The notes: generated from the sequence alone by a model not told the origin. DNA of 64,000 nt from Ruminococcaceae bacterium AM07-15 (GCA_003477405.1 QUDE01000017.1:1-64000); one strand, 5' to 3'; shown: positions 42,106 through 50,851, counted from the stretch's first letter. Translations and numbers: made by a program.

Positions 42106-42958
42106 ATGCTGCGCCTGTTTTGAACCCTTCTCCCAGCACTTCATTGGATTCCAGAATGATGATGAAGGCCTGCGGGTCTACTCCCTTGGCCGCCTGACGC
42201 ACCAGATGCATCTGTTTGTTATTGCAGGCGCACATCACCACTTTCTTCTCTTCTCCCTGGAATCCTCCCTGCCCCTGAAGCAAAGTGGAGCCCCGTCCGC
42301 AGCAGGTCTCAATGGCATCGGCCACCTGCTGCCCTTTTCGGGTAACCACCAGGGCCAGTTTGCCCGCGTCCACGCCGTACATCACCCGATCCACCGCAAT
42401 GGCCATGATGTAGCTGACGATCATACCGTAAATCACTCCATCCACATCCCCCATGAGCAGTCCTCCCAACAGCACCACCGTCACATCGGTGATAAAGGTG
42501 ATCTTGCCCAGGGTCACATGTGGCCATTTCTTTTTGGCCGCCATGATGATAAAATCGGTGCCGCCGGTGGAAGAGGAACGAAGGTAAATCAAGGCATAAC
42601 CCAGCCCGGCCAGCACACCGGTGCAGATGGCCGCCAGCAATCGGTTGCCTTCATAATGGGGCAGTAAGGGCGCCACATAGTCAATGAGCAGCGAGGAAAG
42701 CACCATACACCGGATGGAACGGAAGAAAAATCCCCGTCCCAGCAGCCGGAAGCACAAAATAGCCACCGGCACATTGAGCAGCACCGTGGAAAGACCGATG
42801 GGCACCCCCAAAAAACGATAAAGCAGCAAGGAAATGCCGGAAAAGCCGGTCATGGGAAAATCTGCTTCCAGGGCAAAGTTATAAACGCCCAAAGCAATGA
42901 GCATTCCACCCAAAATCTCCATGGCCACATCGGCCCCGATCTTCCGATATTTTGTCAT
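42104..42958 (-). CDS. YitT-family membrane protein (DUF2179)
   Basis: A 284-residue protein with five to six N-terminal hydrophobic helices (EILGGMLIALGVYNFALEAD, STGGTDFIIMAAKK as family signature) and a soluble C-terminal DUF2179 domain from about residue 215 (LALVVTRKGQQVADAI ... DPQAFIIILESNEVLG). The function of this widespread Firmicutes family is not settled. The stop overlaps the terminator of guaB, a very compact arrangement. Confidence 0.9.
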   Translation of the reverse strand: MTKYRKIGADVAMEILGGMLIALGVYNFALEADFPMTGFSGISLLLYRFLGVPIGLSTVLLNVPVAILCFRLLGRGFFFRSIRCMVLSSLLIDYVAPLLPHYEGNRLLAAICTGVLAGLGYALIYLRSSSTGGTDFIIMAAKKKWPHVTLGKITFITDVTVVLLGGLLMGDVDGVIYGMIVSYIMAIAVDRVMYGVDAGKLALVVTRKGQQVADAIETCCGRGSTLLQGQGGFQGEEKKVVMCACNNKQMHLVRQAAKGVDPQAFIIILESNEVLGEGFKTGAA

Positions 42959-42987
42959 ACATTTTCCGCTCCTTTTCCAAAAATAAA

Positions 42988-43033
42988 AAAAGAGCGCCTT
43001 GCAGATCGGGTATGATCCGCAAAACGCTCTTTT
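42988..43033 (-). terminator. Terminator after the LD-carboxypeptidase gene
   Basis: Read leftward, AAAAGAGCG ... CGCTCTTTTTTT with inner TTGC/GCAA and GATC pairs: an imperfect but long stem with a T-run. Confidence 0.75.
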
Positions 43034-43073
43034 CTGTATTCAGCATACCATGGCACAAGCTCTTCGTCAAGCC

Positions 43074-44096
43074 CTATCCCCGCTTCATCCTGAGGGACAG
43101 CTTTCCTCCCCGGTATTCTGCTTGGGCCAGGGCGCCGCACACCAGGGGCATCATAGGCGGCAGATGGCCAATGTCGGCATCCAGAATCACCGGAACGGAA
43201 AACTCTTTCAGCACCTCTGTCACCGCCTGGTATTGATCCAGCCCCATCATCTGCTGGCCGTGAACGCCAGGGCGGCCGATGAGAAAGCCTTTGGCATGCC
43301 GGAACCAACCGGCCTCTTTCATCTGCCACAAAGCTCTGCGAATGGCAAACACATTCAGATCACAGCTTTCCAGGAACCACAGAATCCCGTCCTGCCGGTA
43401 GGTGTCGCAAAACTCCGCCACCTTGTCAAAACGGGTACCGGTGAGATTCACCAGACAATCCATGCACCCACCCAGGAGCCGGCCGGAAAAAGCGGCATCC
43501 TGCTGAGGAAATGCCAGAACCCGGTTTTCTTCCGTGACATGATAGGGCTCCAGGGGATGGTTTTCGTCTTTCAGGCTTTCCTTTTCCCATTTGTCATAGC
43601 TTTCCACCGTCCATTTTTCCCCGGTAAGCAACCTATGGGCGTCCTTCAGAGAGGGGTGCCAGGGTTCCATGCCGAAAGCCGGAGCACAGGGGCCGTAAAT
43701 GGAAGCCTGGTTGCACAAAGTGGTAAGCAAAAAGGTCAGGTTGGTGTTGTCAGAATAACCCATGAACCATTTGGGATTTGCTTTGCCGATGGCCTCAAAA
43801 TCCACATGATCCAGAATCTGGCACATCAATTCTCCGCCGCCACAGGACAGAAGGGCCTGCACCGGCTGATGGAGGAAAAAGTCATTGACCTCTTCCCCGC
43901 AGGCCTGGGGCGTGTTGCTGATCCCCACGCCCTGGCCTTCATAGCAGTTGGGCCCCAGCATGGTGGAGTATCCCAGGCCCTCCCATTTTTTCAGAGAGTT
44001 CTGAAAGGCCGAGCGATAGGGTTCAATGGCACAACCAAAGGAAGGAGCGATAAAGCCCAGAGTGTCCCCTTTTTTCAAAAATTCCGGGTAGCGCAC
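43074..44096 (-). CDS. S66-family LD-carboxypeptidase (LdcA/MccF type)
   Basis: A 340-residue serine peptidase with the nucleophile in GYSDNT (S115), Glu in FLESCDLN and His in DADIGHLPP. LdcA trims L,D-linked peptides in peptidoglycan recycling; the related MccF cleaves microcin C. The presence of a D-aminopeptidase gene 18 bases upstream on the same strand favours cell-wall peptide recycling. Start and length are normal. Confidence 0.9.
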   Translation of the reverse strand: MRYPEFLKKGDTLGFIAPSFGCAIEPYRSAFQNSLKKWEGLGYSTMLGPNCYEGQGVGISNTPQACGEEVNDFFLHQPVQALLSCGGGELMCQILDHVDFEAIGKANPKWFMGYSDNTNLTFLLTTLCNQASIYGPCAPAFGMEPWHPSLKDAHRLLTGEKWTVESYDKWEKESLKDENHPLEPYHVTEENRVLAFPQQDAAFSGRLLGGCMDCLVNLTGTRFDKVAEFCDTYRQDGILWFLESCDLNVFAIRRALWQMKEAGWFRHAKGFLIGRPGVHGQQMMGLDQYQAVTEVLKEFSVPVILDADIGHLPPMMPLVCGALAQAEYRGGKLSLRMKRG

Positions 44097-44114
44097 TTTG
44101 TTTCTCCCTTCTGT

Positions 44115-44939
44115 TTACAGTTTATCCACCAGACGATAAAGCATCAGTTCGTGGAGTTTGAAAACGGTTTCGGCATCCCCGGTATAGGCCACCGTCCGCT
44201 GGCTCAGACGGCGCATCCCAGGAATGAGCATAGCAGTATCGGCCATGTTGGAATCTTTGTAGTCCACTTCCATGGTCACTTCGTCTCCCAGGCGCAAAGG
44301 CTGGATCTGATCCCGCCGGGCGAGCCCTGCCTTGACTCCCTCATAGATCAGCTGCCGGGCCTTGTTAGGATGAATGGAAATGGCGGCAAAGCGGGAAACA
44401 CCCTCTTTCACCACAACGGCTTCACAATTCGGCACAAAAGCCTGTACTTCCTTGGCCAGGGCCGCATCGCCGATGCAGGCCACCAAAGGCACTCCGTAAT
44501 GACCGGCCATGGCGGCATTGGCCACCGTTTCGGTGTTCATGGTAATGCCGTTGAAACGCAGGTTATACACCTTTCCCCCATTGTAGCAGTGGTCGATGAC
44601 GCCGCCGGGAGTCAGACCAGCTCCGGCATGGCCAAAGGAAATGTAAGCATCAAAGGAGCTGTCGATGGCCTCCATCTGCAGACTCTGGCGCATGGCGCCG
44701 GAAAGCAGCTTGATCCGCTCATCCAGATCTTCAATGAGCAGATTTTCCATATCGGCGTGACCATCGCACACCAGCACTTCGTCATAGCCGCTGTCGAAGC
44801 AGGCCCGGGCGGCAGCGTTCACATCCAACGCCAGGCGCTTGCGGGCCACGGCAAAGTCTGCCCCCTGGCGGGAGCACTGGATGTTTGTGACAACTCCTTC
44901 CATTCCCTCGATATCCGCAGAAATATAAGCCTTTTTCAC
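44115..44939 (-). CDS. dppA: M55-family D-aminopeptidase
   Basis: A 274-residue zinc peptidase: KKAYISADIEGMEGV at the start carries the D-x-E metal ligands (D9, E11); VCDGHADMENLL and YISFGHAGAG supply metal-binding His residues. DppA releases N-terminal D-amino acids. Translation probably begins at GTG 44939, eight bases after GGGAGG; an ATG nearby is out of frame. It precedes the LD-carboxypeptidase gene by 18 bases, so the pair acts on D-amino-acid peptides. Confidence 0.9.
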   Translation of the reverse strand: MKKAYISADIEGMEGVVTNIQCSRQGADFAVARKRLALDVNAAARACFDSGYDEVLVCDGHADMENLLIEDLDERIKLLSGAMRQSLQMEAIDSSFDAYISFGHAGAGLTPGGVIDHCYNGGKVYNLRFNGITMNTETVANAAMAGHYGVPLVACIGDAALAKEVQAFVPNCEAVVVKEGVSRFAAISIHPNKARQLIYEGVKAGLARRDQIQPLRLGDEVTMEVDYKDSNMADTAMLIPGMRRLSQRTVAYTGDAETVFKLHELMLYRLVDKL

Positions 44940-45010
44940 TTTCGCATCCTCCCTTTGTTTTTTCTGATGATACCACATCCCCTCTTTTGCCGTCAAATAG
45001 CCCCACTGCA

Positions 45011-45040
45011 TTGACAAACCCACTATAACGGGAGTAAAAT
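45011..45040 (+). promoter_or_regulatory. Promoter of the M20 amidohydrolase
   Basis: TTGACA (45011-45016) and TAAAAT (45035-45040), 18-base spacer. Confidence 0.5.
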
Positions 45041-45082
45041 TGATTCATAATCCACAAATGGAAGGGCAAATACCGGAGTGTT

Positions 45083-45099
45083 TATGTATTTTATACATA
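45083..45099. promoter_or_regulatory. Palindrome in the amidohydrolase leader
   Basis: TATGTAT-TTT-ATACATA, a perfect 7-bp dyad, followed by a T-run. It could be an operator between the divergent dppA and amidohydrolase genes or a weak attenuator. A second dyad, CGGCAA-C-TTGCCG, lies at 45117-45129. Confidence 0.4.
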
Positions 45100-45178
45100 A
45101 TTTTTTTGTGTTTTTCGGCAACTTGCCGAATTCATCCTTTCCGGCTGACCCTCCCACCAGAAAAGGAGAGGAACTTTT

Positions 45179-46564
45179 ATGTTGGACATCGCTGCCACCC
45201 GTGCTGTGGATCAGGCCGCCCAGGGACTGACTGAACTGGCTCAGAAGATCTGGGAAACTCCCGAAACCGCCTACAACGAAGTCAACGCCTGTCAGTGGCT
45301 GGCCGATTATCTGCGTCAGCAAGGCTTTACGGTGGAAGTTGGCTATGCCGGTCTTCCCACCGCCATCCGGGCCACCTGGGGCAAGGGTCATCCGGTGATC
45401 GGCTTTTTGGGAGAATATGACGCCCTTCCCGGCCTGAGCCAGAAGATCTGCACCCAGAAAGATCCTGTCACTCCCGGCGCACCCGGTCAGGGCTGCGGTC
45501 ATAATCTGCTGGGCGTAGCCTGTATCGGCGGCGCTCTGGGCATGAAAGCCCACCTGGAAGAGACCGGAAAGGAAGGCACCGTGGTCTTTTATGGCTGCCC
45601 TGCCGAAGAAGCCCTCACCGGCAAAACCTTTATGGCCCGCGGCGGCGCTTTCAAAGAGCTGGATGTGGCTCTGGCCTGGCACGGCGGCTCCATGAACGGG
45701 GTCAACCTGGGCACTTCCAACGGCCTGAACAGCGCCATTTTCCATTTCCACGGTGTCACCGCTCATGCCGGCGGCGATCCTCACAATGGCCGCTCGGCCC
45801 TGGACGCCGTGGAGCTGATGAATGTGGGCGCAAACTATCTGCGTGAACATGTGACCAGCGATGTGCGCATCCATTATGTGATCAAAGAGGGCGGCACAGC
45901 CCCCAACATCGTTCCCGATAACGCCAGCGTCTGGTATTATGTGCGGGCCATGAGCCGTCAGGCCATTGAGGATACCTATGCCCGTCTGGTCAAGGTGGCC
46001 GAAGGCGCTGCCCATATGACCGAAACCAAGCTGGAAATCGAATTCCTGGGCGGCTGCTATAACTCCATGAGCAACAAGGTGCTGGTGGAAGTGGCCCATG
46101 ACATGATGGAGCAAATCCCCCTGCCCCAGTGGACAGCGGAGGAACTGGACTTTGCCCAGAAGCTCAACCTGGAAAGCCCCCAGTATGAAAAGATGAAGGA
46201 AGCCGGTTTGCTGGACGGCCCTGCCATCTGCTCGGTGGTTCCCCCCATTGCCAACCGCAACGGGTATGGCTCTTCCGATGTGGGCGATGTGCAGCACATC
46301 GTGCCCTGCATCATGGTGAGCACCGCCACCTGCAACCGGGCCGCTCCGGGCCACAGCTGGCAGATCACTGCCTGCGCCGGTATGAGCATCGGCCACAAGG
46401 GTATGCTCTATGGCGCCAAAGTGCTGGCCGCCACTGCCAGCAAGCTGGTGGACGATCCTGCATTGGTGGAAAAAGCACAGGAAGAGTGGAACGAGCGGAT
46501 GCATGGCGATACCTATCATTGCCCCATCCCCGAAGAGATCCCCATTCCCCAGCCCCAGAAATAA
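45179..46564 (+). CDS. M20-family amidohydrolase (AbgB-like)
   Basis: A 461-residue zinc hydrolase of the amidohydrolase/aminobenzoyl-glutamate branch: GFLGEYDALPGLSQ, GQGCGHNLLGVACIGGALG, YGCPAEEALTGKTFMARGG with catalytic Glu pair, and AHAGGDPHNGRSALDAVELM of the dimerisation domain. AbgB-like enzymes split N-acyl amino-acid amides such as p-aminobenzoyl-glutamate; the substrate here is uncertain. AGGAGAGGAAC precedes the ATG. It is divergent from dppA, so the three peptidase genes may respond to one regulator. Confidence 0.9.
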   Translation: MLDIAATRAVDQAAQGLTELAQKIWETPETAYNEVNACQWLADYLRQQGFTVEVGYAGLPTAIRATWGKGHPVIGFLGEYDALPGLSQKICTQKDPVTPGAPGQGCGHNLLGVACIGGALGMKAHLEETGKEGTVVFYGCPAEEALTGKTFMARGGAFKELDVALAWHGGSMNGVNLGTSNGLNSAIFHFHGVTAHAGGDPHNGRSALDAVELMNVGANYLREHVTSDVRIHYVIKEGGTAPNIVPDNASVWYYVRAMSRQAIEDTYARLVKVAEGAAHMTETKLEIEFLGGCYNSMSNKVLVEVAHDMMEQIPLPQWTAEELDFAQKLNLESPQYEKMKEAGLLDGPAICSVVPPIANRNGYGSSDVGDVQHIVPCIMVSTATCNRAAPGHSWQITACAGMSIGHKGMLYGAKVLAATASKLVDDPALVEKAQEEWNERMHGDTYHCPIPEEIPIPQPQK

Positions 46565-46581
46565 ATAACAAAATTTATCTG

Positions 46582-46612
46582 CTTCCCCGAGGGTTTCCTC
46601 GGGGAAGTTTTT
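46582..46612 (+). terminator. Terminator after the amidohydrolase gene
   Basis: CTTCCCCGAGG, loop GTTT, CCTCGGGGAAG, then TTTTTC. Confidence 0.9.
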
Positions 46613-46613
46613 C

Positions 46614-46642
46614 TTGCCAAACGCTTTCCGCTGTGGTATTCT
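46614..46642 (+). promoter_or_regulatory. Promoter of the antiporter gene
   Basis: TTGCCA (46614-46619) and TATTCT (46637-46642), 17-base spacer; start would fall at the first bases of the riboswitch. Confidence 0.55.
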
Positions 46643-46647
46643 TTTTT

Positions 46648-46741
46648 CCGGGAATGAAGTTCTCCCCCGGCCTTCTGAGGCCCAAACCGCTTTTTGGCTG
46701 ATGACTTCTGCGACATTTTCCGCAGGGGCATCAGTTTTTTT
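46648..46741 (+). promoter_or_regulatory. Probable fluoride (crcB-motif) riboswitch with terminator
   Basis: Stem GGGA/TCCC encloses ATGAAGTTC, followed by an extra hairpin (GGCCT-TCTG-AGGCC), then AAACCGC ... GGCTGATGACTTCTGC. This reproduces the crcB motif order: P1 with AUG loop, AAAC(C)GC, and CUGAUGAC-UUCU. GAAGT (46656-46660) can pair with ACTTC (46704-46708) as the pseudoknot. CTGATGACTTCTGCG can alternatively pair with CGCAGGGGCATCAG (46721-46734) ahead of seven Ts, a terminator that competes with the aptamer. The gene behind it is a cation/proton antiporter, a known class of fluoride-riboswitch target. P3 is weak and the extra hairpin is unusual. Confidence 0.7.
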
Positions 46742-46771
46742 GTTGCCCCGAAACAGAAAGGAGCAATCGAA

Positions 46772-47959
46772 ATGCTGTACAGTCTGGCACTTGTTTTTCT
46801 TCTGGGGATGCTTTTGGGAAAAGCATCTCAAAAACTGGGGCTTCCGCCCCTCTTTGGAATGCTTTTAGCCGGTATTCTGCTGGGGCCTTCTGTGTTTGAC
46901 CTGCTCTCCCCTTCCCTTTCCGCCGTGTCTGCCGATCTGCGCAAAGTGGCCTTGCTGATCATTCTGGCCCGGGCCGGTCTCAACCTGGATGTGGGAGAAC
47001 TGCGGCAGGTGGGCCGCCCCGCCTTCCTCATGTGCTTTCTTCCCGCCACCTGCGAAATCGTGGGCATGATCCTCCTGGCTCCCCCTTTGCTGGGGCTTTC
47101 CCTGCTGGAAAGTGCCTTACTTGGTGCGGTAATCGCCGCCGTTTCTCCGGCGGTGGTGGTTCCCAAGATGCTTTCCTTGCTGGAAAAGGGATGGGGCAAA
47201 AACCACCACATTCCTCAGCTAGTGATGGCCGGAGCCTCTGCCGACGATGTGTATGTGATCGTGCTCTTTTCGGTGTTTTCCGATCTGTGCGCCACCGGCC
47301 ATTTTTCTCCTCTGGATCTTCTGCGCATCCCCACTTCCATTGTTTTAGGATGTCTTGCAGGTCTTTTGCTGGGGCAAATTCTGGCCCGCTTCTGTCAAAA
47401 ATGGAATCTGCTTCCTGTCCGCCGTCTGCTTCTGGCCCTGTCCTGCGCTTTTTTGCTCTCCTCTGCCGAAGACCTGTTCACCGGCTTCATTGGTTTTTCC
47501 GGCCTGCTGGCCGTGATGGCCATGGGGGTTTCCTGGCGTCACGCTTCCCCCAAAACCAGCCTTTCCCTCAGCGGGCAGCTGTCCCTTTTGTGGAGCGGTG
47601 CGGAAATTCTGCTCTTCGTGCTGGTAGGCGCCCAGGTGGATGTGTCCTATGCCTTCAAAGCCGGACCCATGGCGGTTTTGCTTCTGTTAGGCGTGCTGCT
47701 CTTCCGCATGATGGGAGTGGGGCTCTCCCTTCTGAAAACGCCGCTGAACAAAAAAGAGCGGCTGTTCTGCGCTCTGGCTTATACTCCCAAAGCCACTGTA
47801 CAGGCGGCCATTGGCTCGGTACCCCTGGCCATGGGTCTGCCCTGCGGAGAACTGGTGCTGACGGTGGCGGTGCTGGCCATCCTCATCACCGCCCCTTTGG
47901 GCGCCTTTGCCATCGACCGCACTTTCCCCCGGCTGCTCCAAAGCCCGGAGGAAAACTGA
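46772..47959 (+). CDS. Cation:proton antiporter (CPA/KefB-NhaP type)
   Basis: A 395-residue membrane protein with about 12 hydrophobic helices and CPA-family features: KLGLPPLFGMLLAGILLGPS at the start, LIILARAGLNLDVGEL, ALLGAVIAAVSPAVVVPKML and ASADDVYVIVLFSVF with the conserved acidic pair. It exchanges Na+ or another cation for protons. The ATG at 46772 follows AGAAAGGAG; upstream ORF extension lies inside the riboswitch. The leader suggests it is induced by fluoride, perhaps to handle the ion or pH stress that HF entry brings (inference). Confidence 0.9.
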   Translation: MLYSLALVFLLGMLLGKASQKLGLPPLFGMLLAGILLGPSVFDLLSPSLSAVSADLRKVALLIILARAGLNLDVGELRQVGRPAFLMCFLPATCEIVGMILLAPPLLGLSLLESALLGAVIAAVSPAVVVPKMLSLLEKGWGKNHHIPQLVMAGASADDVYVIVLFSVFSDLCATGHFSPLDLLRIPTSIVLGCLAGLLLGQILARFCQKWNLLPVRRLLLALSCAFLLSSAEDLFTGFIGFSGLLAVMAMGVSWRHASPKTSLSLSGQLSLLWSGAEILLFVLVGAQVDVSYAFKAGPMAVLLLLGVLLFRMMGVGLSLLKTPLNKKERLFCALAYTPKATVQAAIGSVPLAMGLPCGELVLTVAVLAILITAPLGAFAIDRTFPRLLQSPEEN

Positions 47960-47961
47960 CC

Positions 47962-47990
47962 TTGTTCCCCCGCCCCGCCTCTGCTATGAT
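47962..47990 (+). promoter_or_regulatory. Promoter of the MocR gene
   Basis: TTGTTC (47962-47967) and TATGAT (47985-47990), 17-base spacer, directly after the antiporter stop. Confidence 0.55.
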
Positions 47991-48065
47991 AGAAGAGATC
48001 TGATCTGGTCCCACACGGGATTTTTACCCTTTTGCACCCTATCACATTTGCAGGAGCGTTTTATC

Positions 48066-49463
48066 ATGAGCCATATCACCTTTCCCCTCCTCACTTCCGG
48101 CGGCGAGCCTTATTACCTTCAGCTCTACCGACATATTTTGAAAGAAATTCAAAAAGGCGGGCTGCAGGCCGGGGAAAAACTGCCTTCCAAACGGGCCTTG
48201 GCCCAGCATCTTTCGGTGAGCGTCAACACAGTGGATGCCGCTTACCAGATGCTTACCACCGAAGGCTACCTTCGCGCTGCGCCCAAAAGCGGTTTTTATG
48301 TCTGTCCGCTGCCGCAGCTTCCCACACCCCAGCGGCCCCTTTCTCCCCCACCTCCGCCCGAGACGCCCAAAACTTCTCTTCCTTTTGACTGTTCCCCCGG
48401 CTCCGCCGACCCCAGCGCCTTTCCCTTTGCCACCTGGGGCAAGCTCACCCGGGAAGTGATGGGACAGGGGGAGCTTCTGTCCAAAGGGGAAGCCCAGGGA
48501 GATCTGTGCCTGCGCCAGGCCTTGTGCCGTTATCTTCACCAATACCGGGGCGTTCAGTGCCAGCCTCATCAGGTTCTTATCGGCGCGGGGATGGAATATC
48601 TACTCACTTTGCTTTGCTGCCTCCTGCCCACCGAAACGGTGTACGCCATGGAAGAGCCCGGTTATCCCAAAGCCGCCCAATCCTTCCGCAATCTGGGGCG
48701 GAAAGTTGTCCACATCCCGGTGGATAAAGACGGAATGGACCCGGCGAAGCTGGAAGAAAGCGGAGCCTGCTGTGCCTATCTCACCCCTTCCCACCAGTTT
48801 CCCACCGGCGGAGTGATGCCTGCTCCCCGCCGGGTCCAGATGCTGCGATGGGCAGCGGAGCGGGAAGGACGATATCTCATCGAGGACGATTACGACAGCG
48901 AATACCGCTATGCCGGCCGTCCCATCCCCGCCTTGCAGGGCAGCGATCTCCACGACCGGGTGATCTACTGCGGCACCTTTTCCCGCAGCCTGGCCCCTTC
49001 CATCCGTATCGCCTATCTGGTGCTGCCTTTGTCCCTGCTTCCCGCCTATCACCGGCTGTTCTCTCTCCAATCCTCCACCGTTTCCCGGTTTGAGCAGCAT
49101 ACCCTGTTTCGCTTCCTGGAAGAAGGCTACTGGGAGCGGCACCTCAACCGCACCCGCATCCTGTATAAAAAGCGTCGGGAAGAACTTACATCCAGCCTGA
49201 AAGCCTCTCCCCTGGGGCCAAACCTGGAAATTTTAGGTTCCCAGGCCGGGCTCCACTTCCTTCTCCGGTTCCATGGCGGCCTTTCGGAAGAGGAAATGGC
49301 CCGCAAAGCCCGGGAGCAGGGAGTGGATTTTCTCCCTTTGTCCCACTGTTACCATGACCCCACTTTGGCGCCACCCTCCACCCTGCTTTGCGGCTATGGG
49401 CGGCTGCCTTTGGAAGAGATCCCCGCCCTGACCCAGGCTCTCGTCCGCGCCTGGACCAGCTAG
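48066..49463 (+). CDS. MocR-family regulator (GntR HTH plus aminotransferase fold) lacking the PLP lysine
   Basis: A 465-residue protein: GntR winged helix (residues 15-80, GEKLPSKRALAQHLSVSVNT), a proline-rich linker, and an aminotransferase class I domain (100-465). Conserved MocR blocks are intact: LTPSHQFPTGGVMP and EDDYDSEYRY with D275/Y276. The PLP block, however, reads GTFSRSLAPSIRIAYLVLP, so the lysine that forms the Schiff base in GabR/PdxR is arginine (R307, codon CGC). The protein may bind PLP non-covalently or another ligand. AGGAG lies nine bases before the ATG. No pyridoxal or GABA genes adjoin it. Confidence 0.9.
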   Translation: MSHITFPLLTSGGEPYYLQLYRHILKEIQKGGLQAGEKLPSKRALAQHLSVSVNTVDAAYQMLTTEGYLRAAPKSGFYVCPLPQLPTPQRPLSPPPPPETPKTSLPFDCSPGSADPSAFPFATWGKLTREVMGQGELLSKGEAQGDLCLRQALCRYLHQYRGVQCQPHQVLIGAGMEYLLTLLCCLLPTETVYAMEEPGYPKAAQSFRNLGRKVVHIPVDKDGMDPAKLEESGACCAYLTPSHQFPTGGVMPAPRRVQMLRWAAEREGRYLIEDDYDSEYRYAGRPIPALQGSDLHDRVIYCGTFSRSLAPSIRIAYLVLPLSLLPAYHRLFSLQSSTVSRFEQHTLFRFLEEGYWERHLNRTRILYKKRREELTSSLKASPLGPNLEILGSQAGLHFLLRFHGGLSEEEMARKAREQGVDFLPLSHCYHDPTLAPPSTLLCGYGRLPLEEIPALTQALVRAWTS

Positions 49464-49501
49464 AAAAAGAGGGTAAGGCCAATGGGCCTTACCCTCTTTT
49501 T
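49464..49501. terminator. Bidirectional terminator (MocR / anti-sigma-like gene)
   Basis: AAAAAGAGGGTAAGGCC, loop AATG, GGCCTTACCCTCTTTTT. Confidence 0.92.
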
Positions 49502-49507
49502 TGCTGC

Positions 49508-50851
49508 TCATTTGGAGAAAATCACCGTATCTCCCAGCGAAATGGACTGCACTTTTTCCGGCTGGATGGCTTTGGGGAAGAGCCACCGTCCAAAGAAATG
49601 GCCGGTACCATTCTGCTTTTCCAGTCCATTCCAGAAACTGGTGACGCAGTCCTCCTTGTCCAGAACCAGTTTGGATCCATCCTCCATCACAAAGGTCACT
49701 GTGGACTGACCAAAAATAGCATGATCGCTTCCGATTTCCAGACTGAGTGTCATGGGGGTGAGGACGATGCGGTTTACCGGGCACCCTTCCACCTGGGTCC
49801 CCGGGGTATAGACCAGCTGATCCGGCGTCTCCAGGTCGATCTCCAGCTCCCAGTTTCCTTCCACAGGCTGTGTCTTGGGGTAATAGAAATATAAGTCCTC
49901 CAACACCAGATCATTTAGGATCTCCGGCCCCACGCCTCCAAAAGCGATATCGTAATAAAGTTCCCCTTCCCAATCAAACAGGGTCTGGATAAGACTTTGG
50001 TTGTACTGGGCTTCCTGGCCGGTTCTGCTGCGCAGAGTGGTGAGCACATTCAGATACTCCAGACAGATGTCTTCCGGACACTTGACCTGCACATGGAACG
50101 CTCCATCGTCTCCAAAGCCCAGGGCCGAAAGAGAAAATCCCTTTTCGCCTTCCAAAGGAGCCGCTTCCTCCCCCGGTTGGAGCACTGGGTTCTTTTCCCC
50201 AGCTTTCTGGGTGTTTTCTGCCAGAATGGTTTTCTGGATCTGGGAAGAAATCTCCGTCTGCGGCAAAGAGGCGTTGAATTTCTCCTGGGCGCTGATTTCC
50301 TGGAGGCTCAGTTTTGCCACCTGCTCTTCTCCGCTGGTTTCTCCGCCCCAGTACACTTCCATCAAGGCGGTGCGGCTTTCCGGGTCGTAACCCAGACACT
50401 GCTCTCCCATGACACCCATCTTCTGATTGGGCAATTTCAGATCCCATCCTCCTCCGTAGGTCCCCAAACTGATATTCTCTCCCAGGCGATCTCCTGTTTT
50501 GTCCTGGATCTCCAGATAGATCCGGGTAAAACCGTCATCGGACAGGGCGGACACCACCCGGACGGCGATGCCCTTGTCCTCCGTTTCCAAACCGGAAAAC
50601 TGCTGACTTTCTTCCTGCCAGCCACCCAGACGCTGGGCTAAAATCTGGCGCAGGCCGGGGGAAAGGGCGAAGGCCGCCGCAGTCAGAGCACACACAGCCA
50701 AGCAGGCCGCGGCCAGACGCCGTGCCATCTGACCTTTCCGTTTTTTGGGGGAAGAAAAGGCTTTTTCCAGGATTTCTTCCTTCTTTTCTCCCAAAGTCAG
50801 CCCGGACAGGGCCTGATCCATATCCTGACGAAAATTCCGCTTATTCTTCAT
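49508..50851 (-). CDS. DUF4179-like membrane protein, probable anti-sigma factor
   Basis: A 447-residue protein: short cytoplasmic N-terminus (MKNKRNFRQDMDQALSG), one transmembrane helix at about 45-65 (ARRLAAACLAVCALTAAAFAL) and a large extracytoplasmic beta-rich part. Genes of this form follow ECF sigma genes in Firmicutes and act as membrane anti-sigma or sensor proteins. Here its start overlaps the sigma gene by 11 bases. The classic zinc anti-sigma motif is not seen, so anti-sigma function is inferred from position. Confidence 0.8.
   Translation of the reverse strand: MKNKRNFRQDMDQALSGLTLGEKKEEILEKAFSSPKKRKGQMARRLAAACLAVCALTAAAFALSPGLRQILAQRLGGWQEESQQFSGLETEDKGIAVRVVSALSDDGFTRIYLEIQDKTGDRLGENISLGTYGGGWDLKLPNQKMGVMGEQCLGYDPESRTALMEVYWGGETSGEEQVAKLSLQEISAQEKFNASLPQTEISSQIQKTILAENTQKAGEKNPVLQPGEEAAPLEGEKGFSLSALGFGDDGAFHVQVKCPEDICLEYLNVLTTLRSRTGQEAQYNQSLIQTLFDWEGELYYDIAFGGVGPEILNDLVLEDLYFYYPKTQPVEGNWELEIDLETPDQLVYTPGTQVEGCPVNRIVLTPMTLSLEIGSDHAIFGQSTVTFVMEDGSKLVLDKEDCVTSFWNGLEKQNGTGHFFGRWLFPKAIQPEKVQSISLGDTVIFSK

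Noticed and set aside
45023..46831. 602-codon ORF opposite the M20 amidohydrolase
   Set aside because: Antisense shadow of a gene with clear catalytic motifs; long only because of high GC codon bias.
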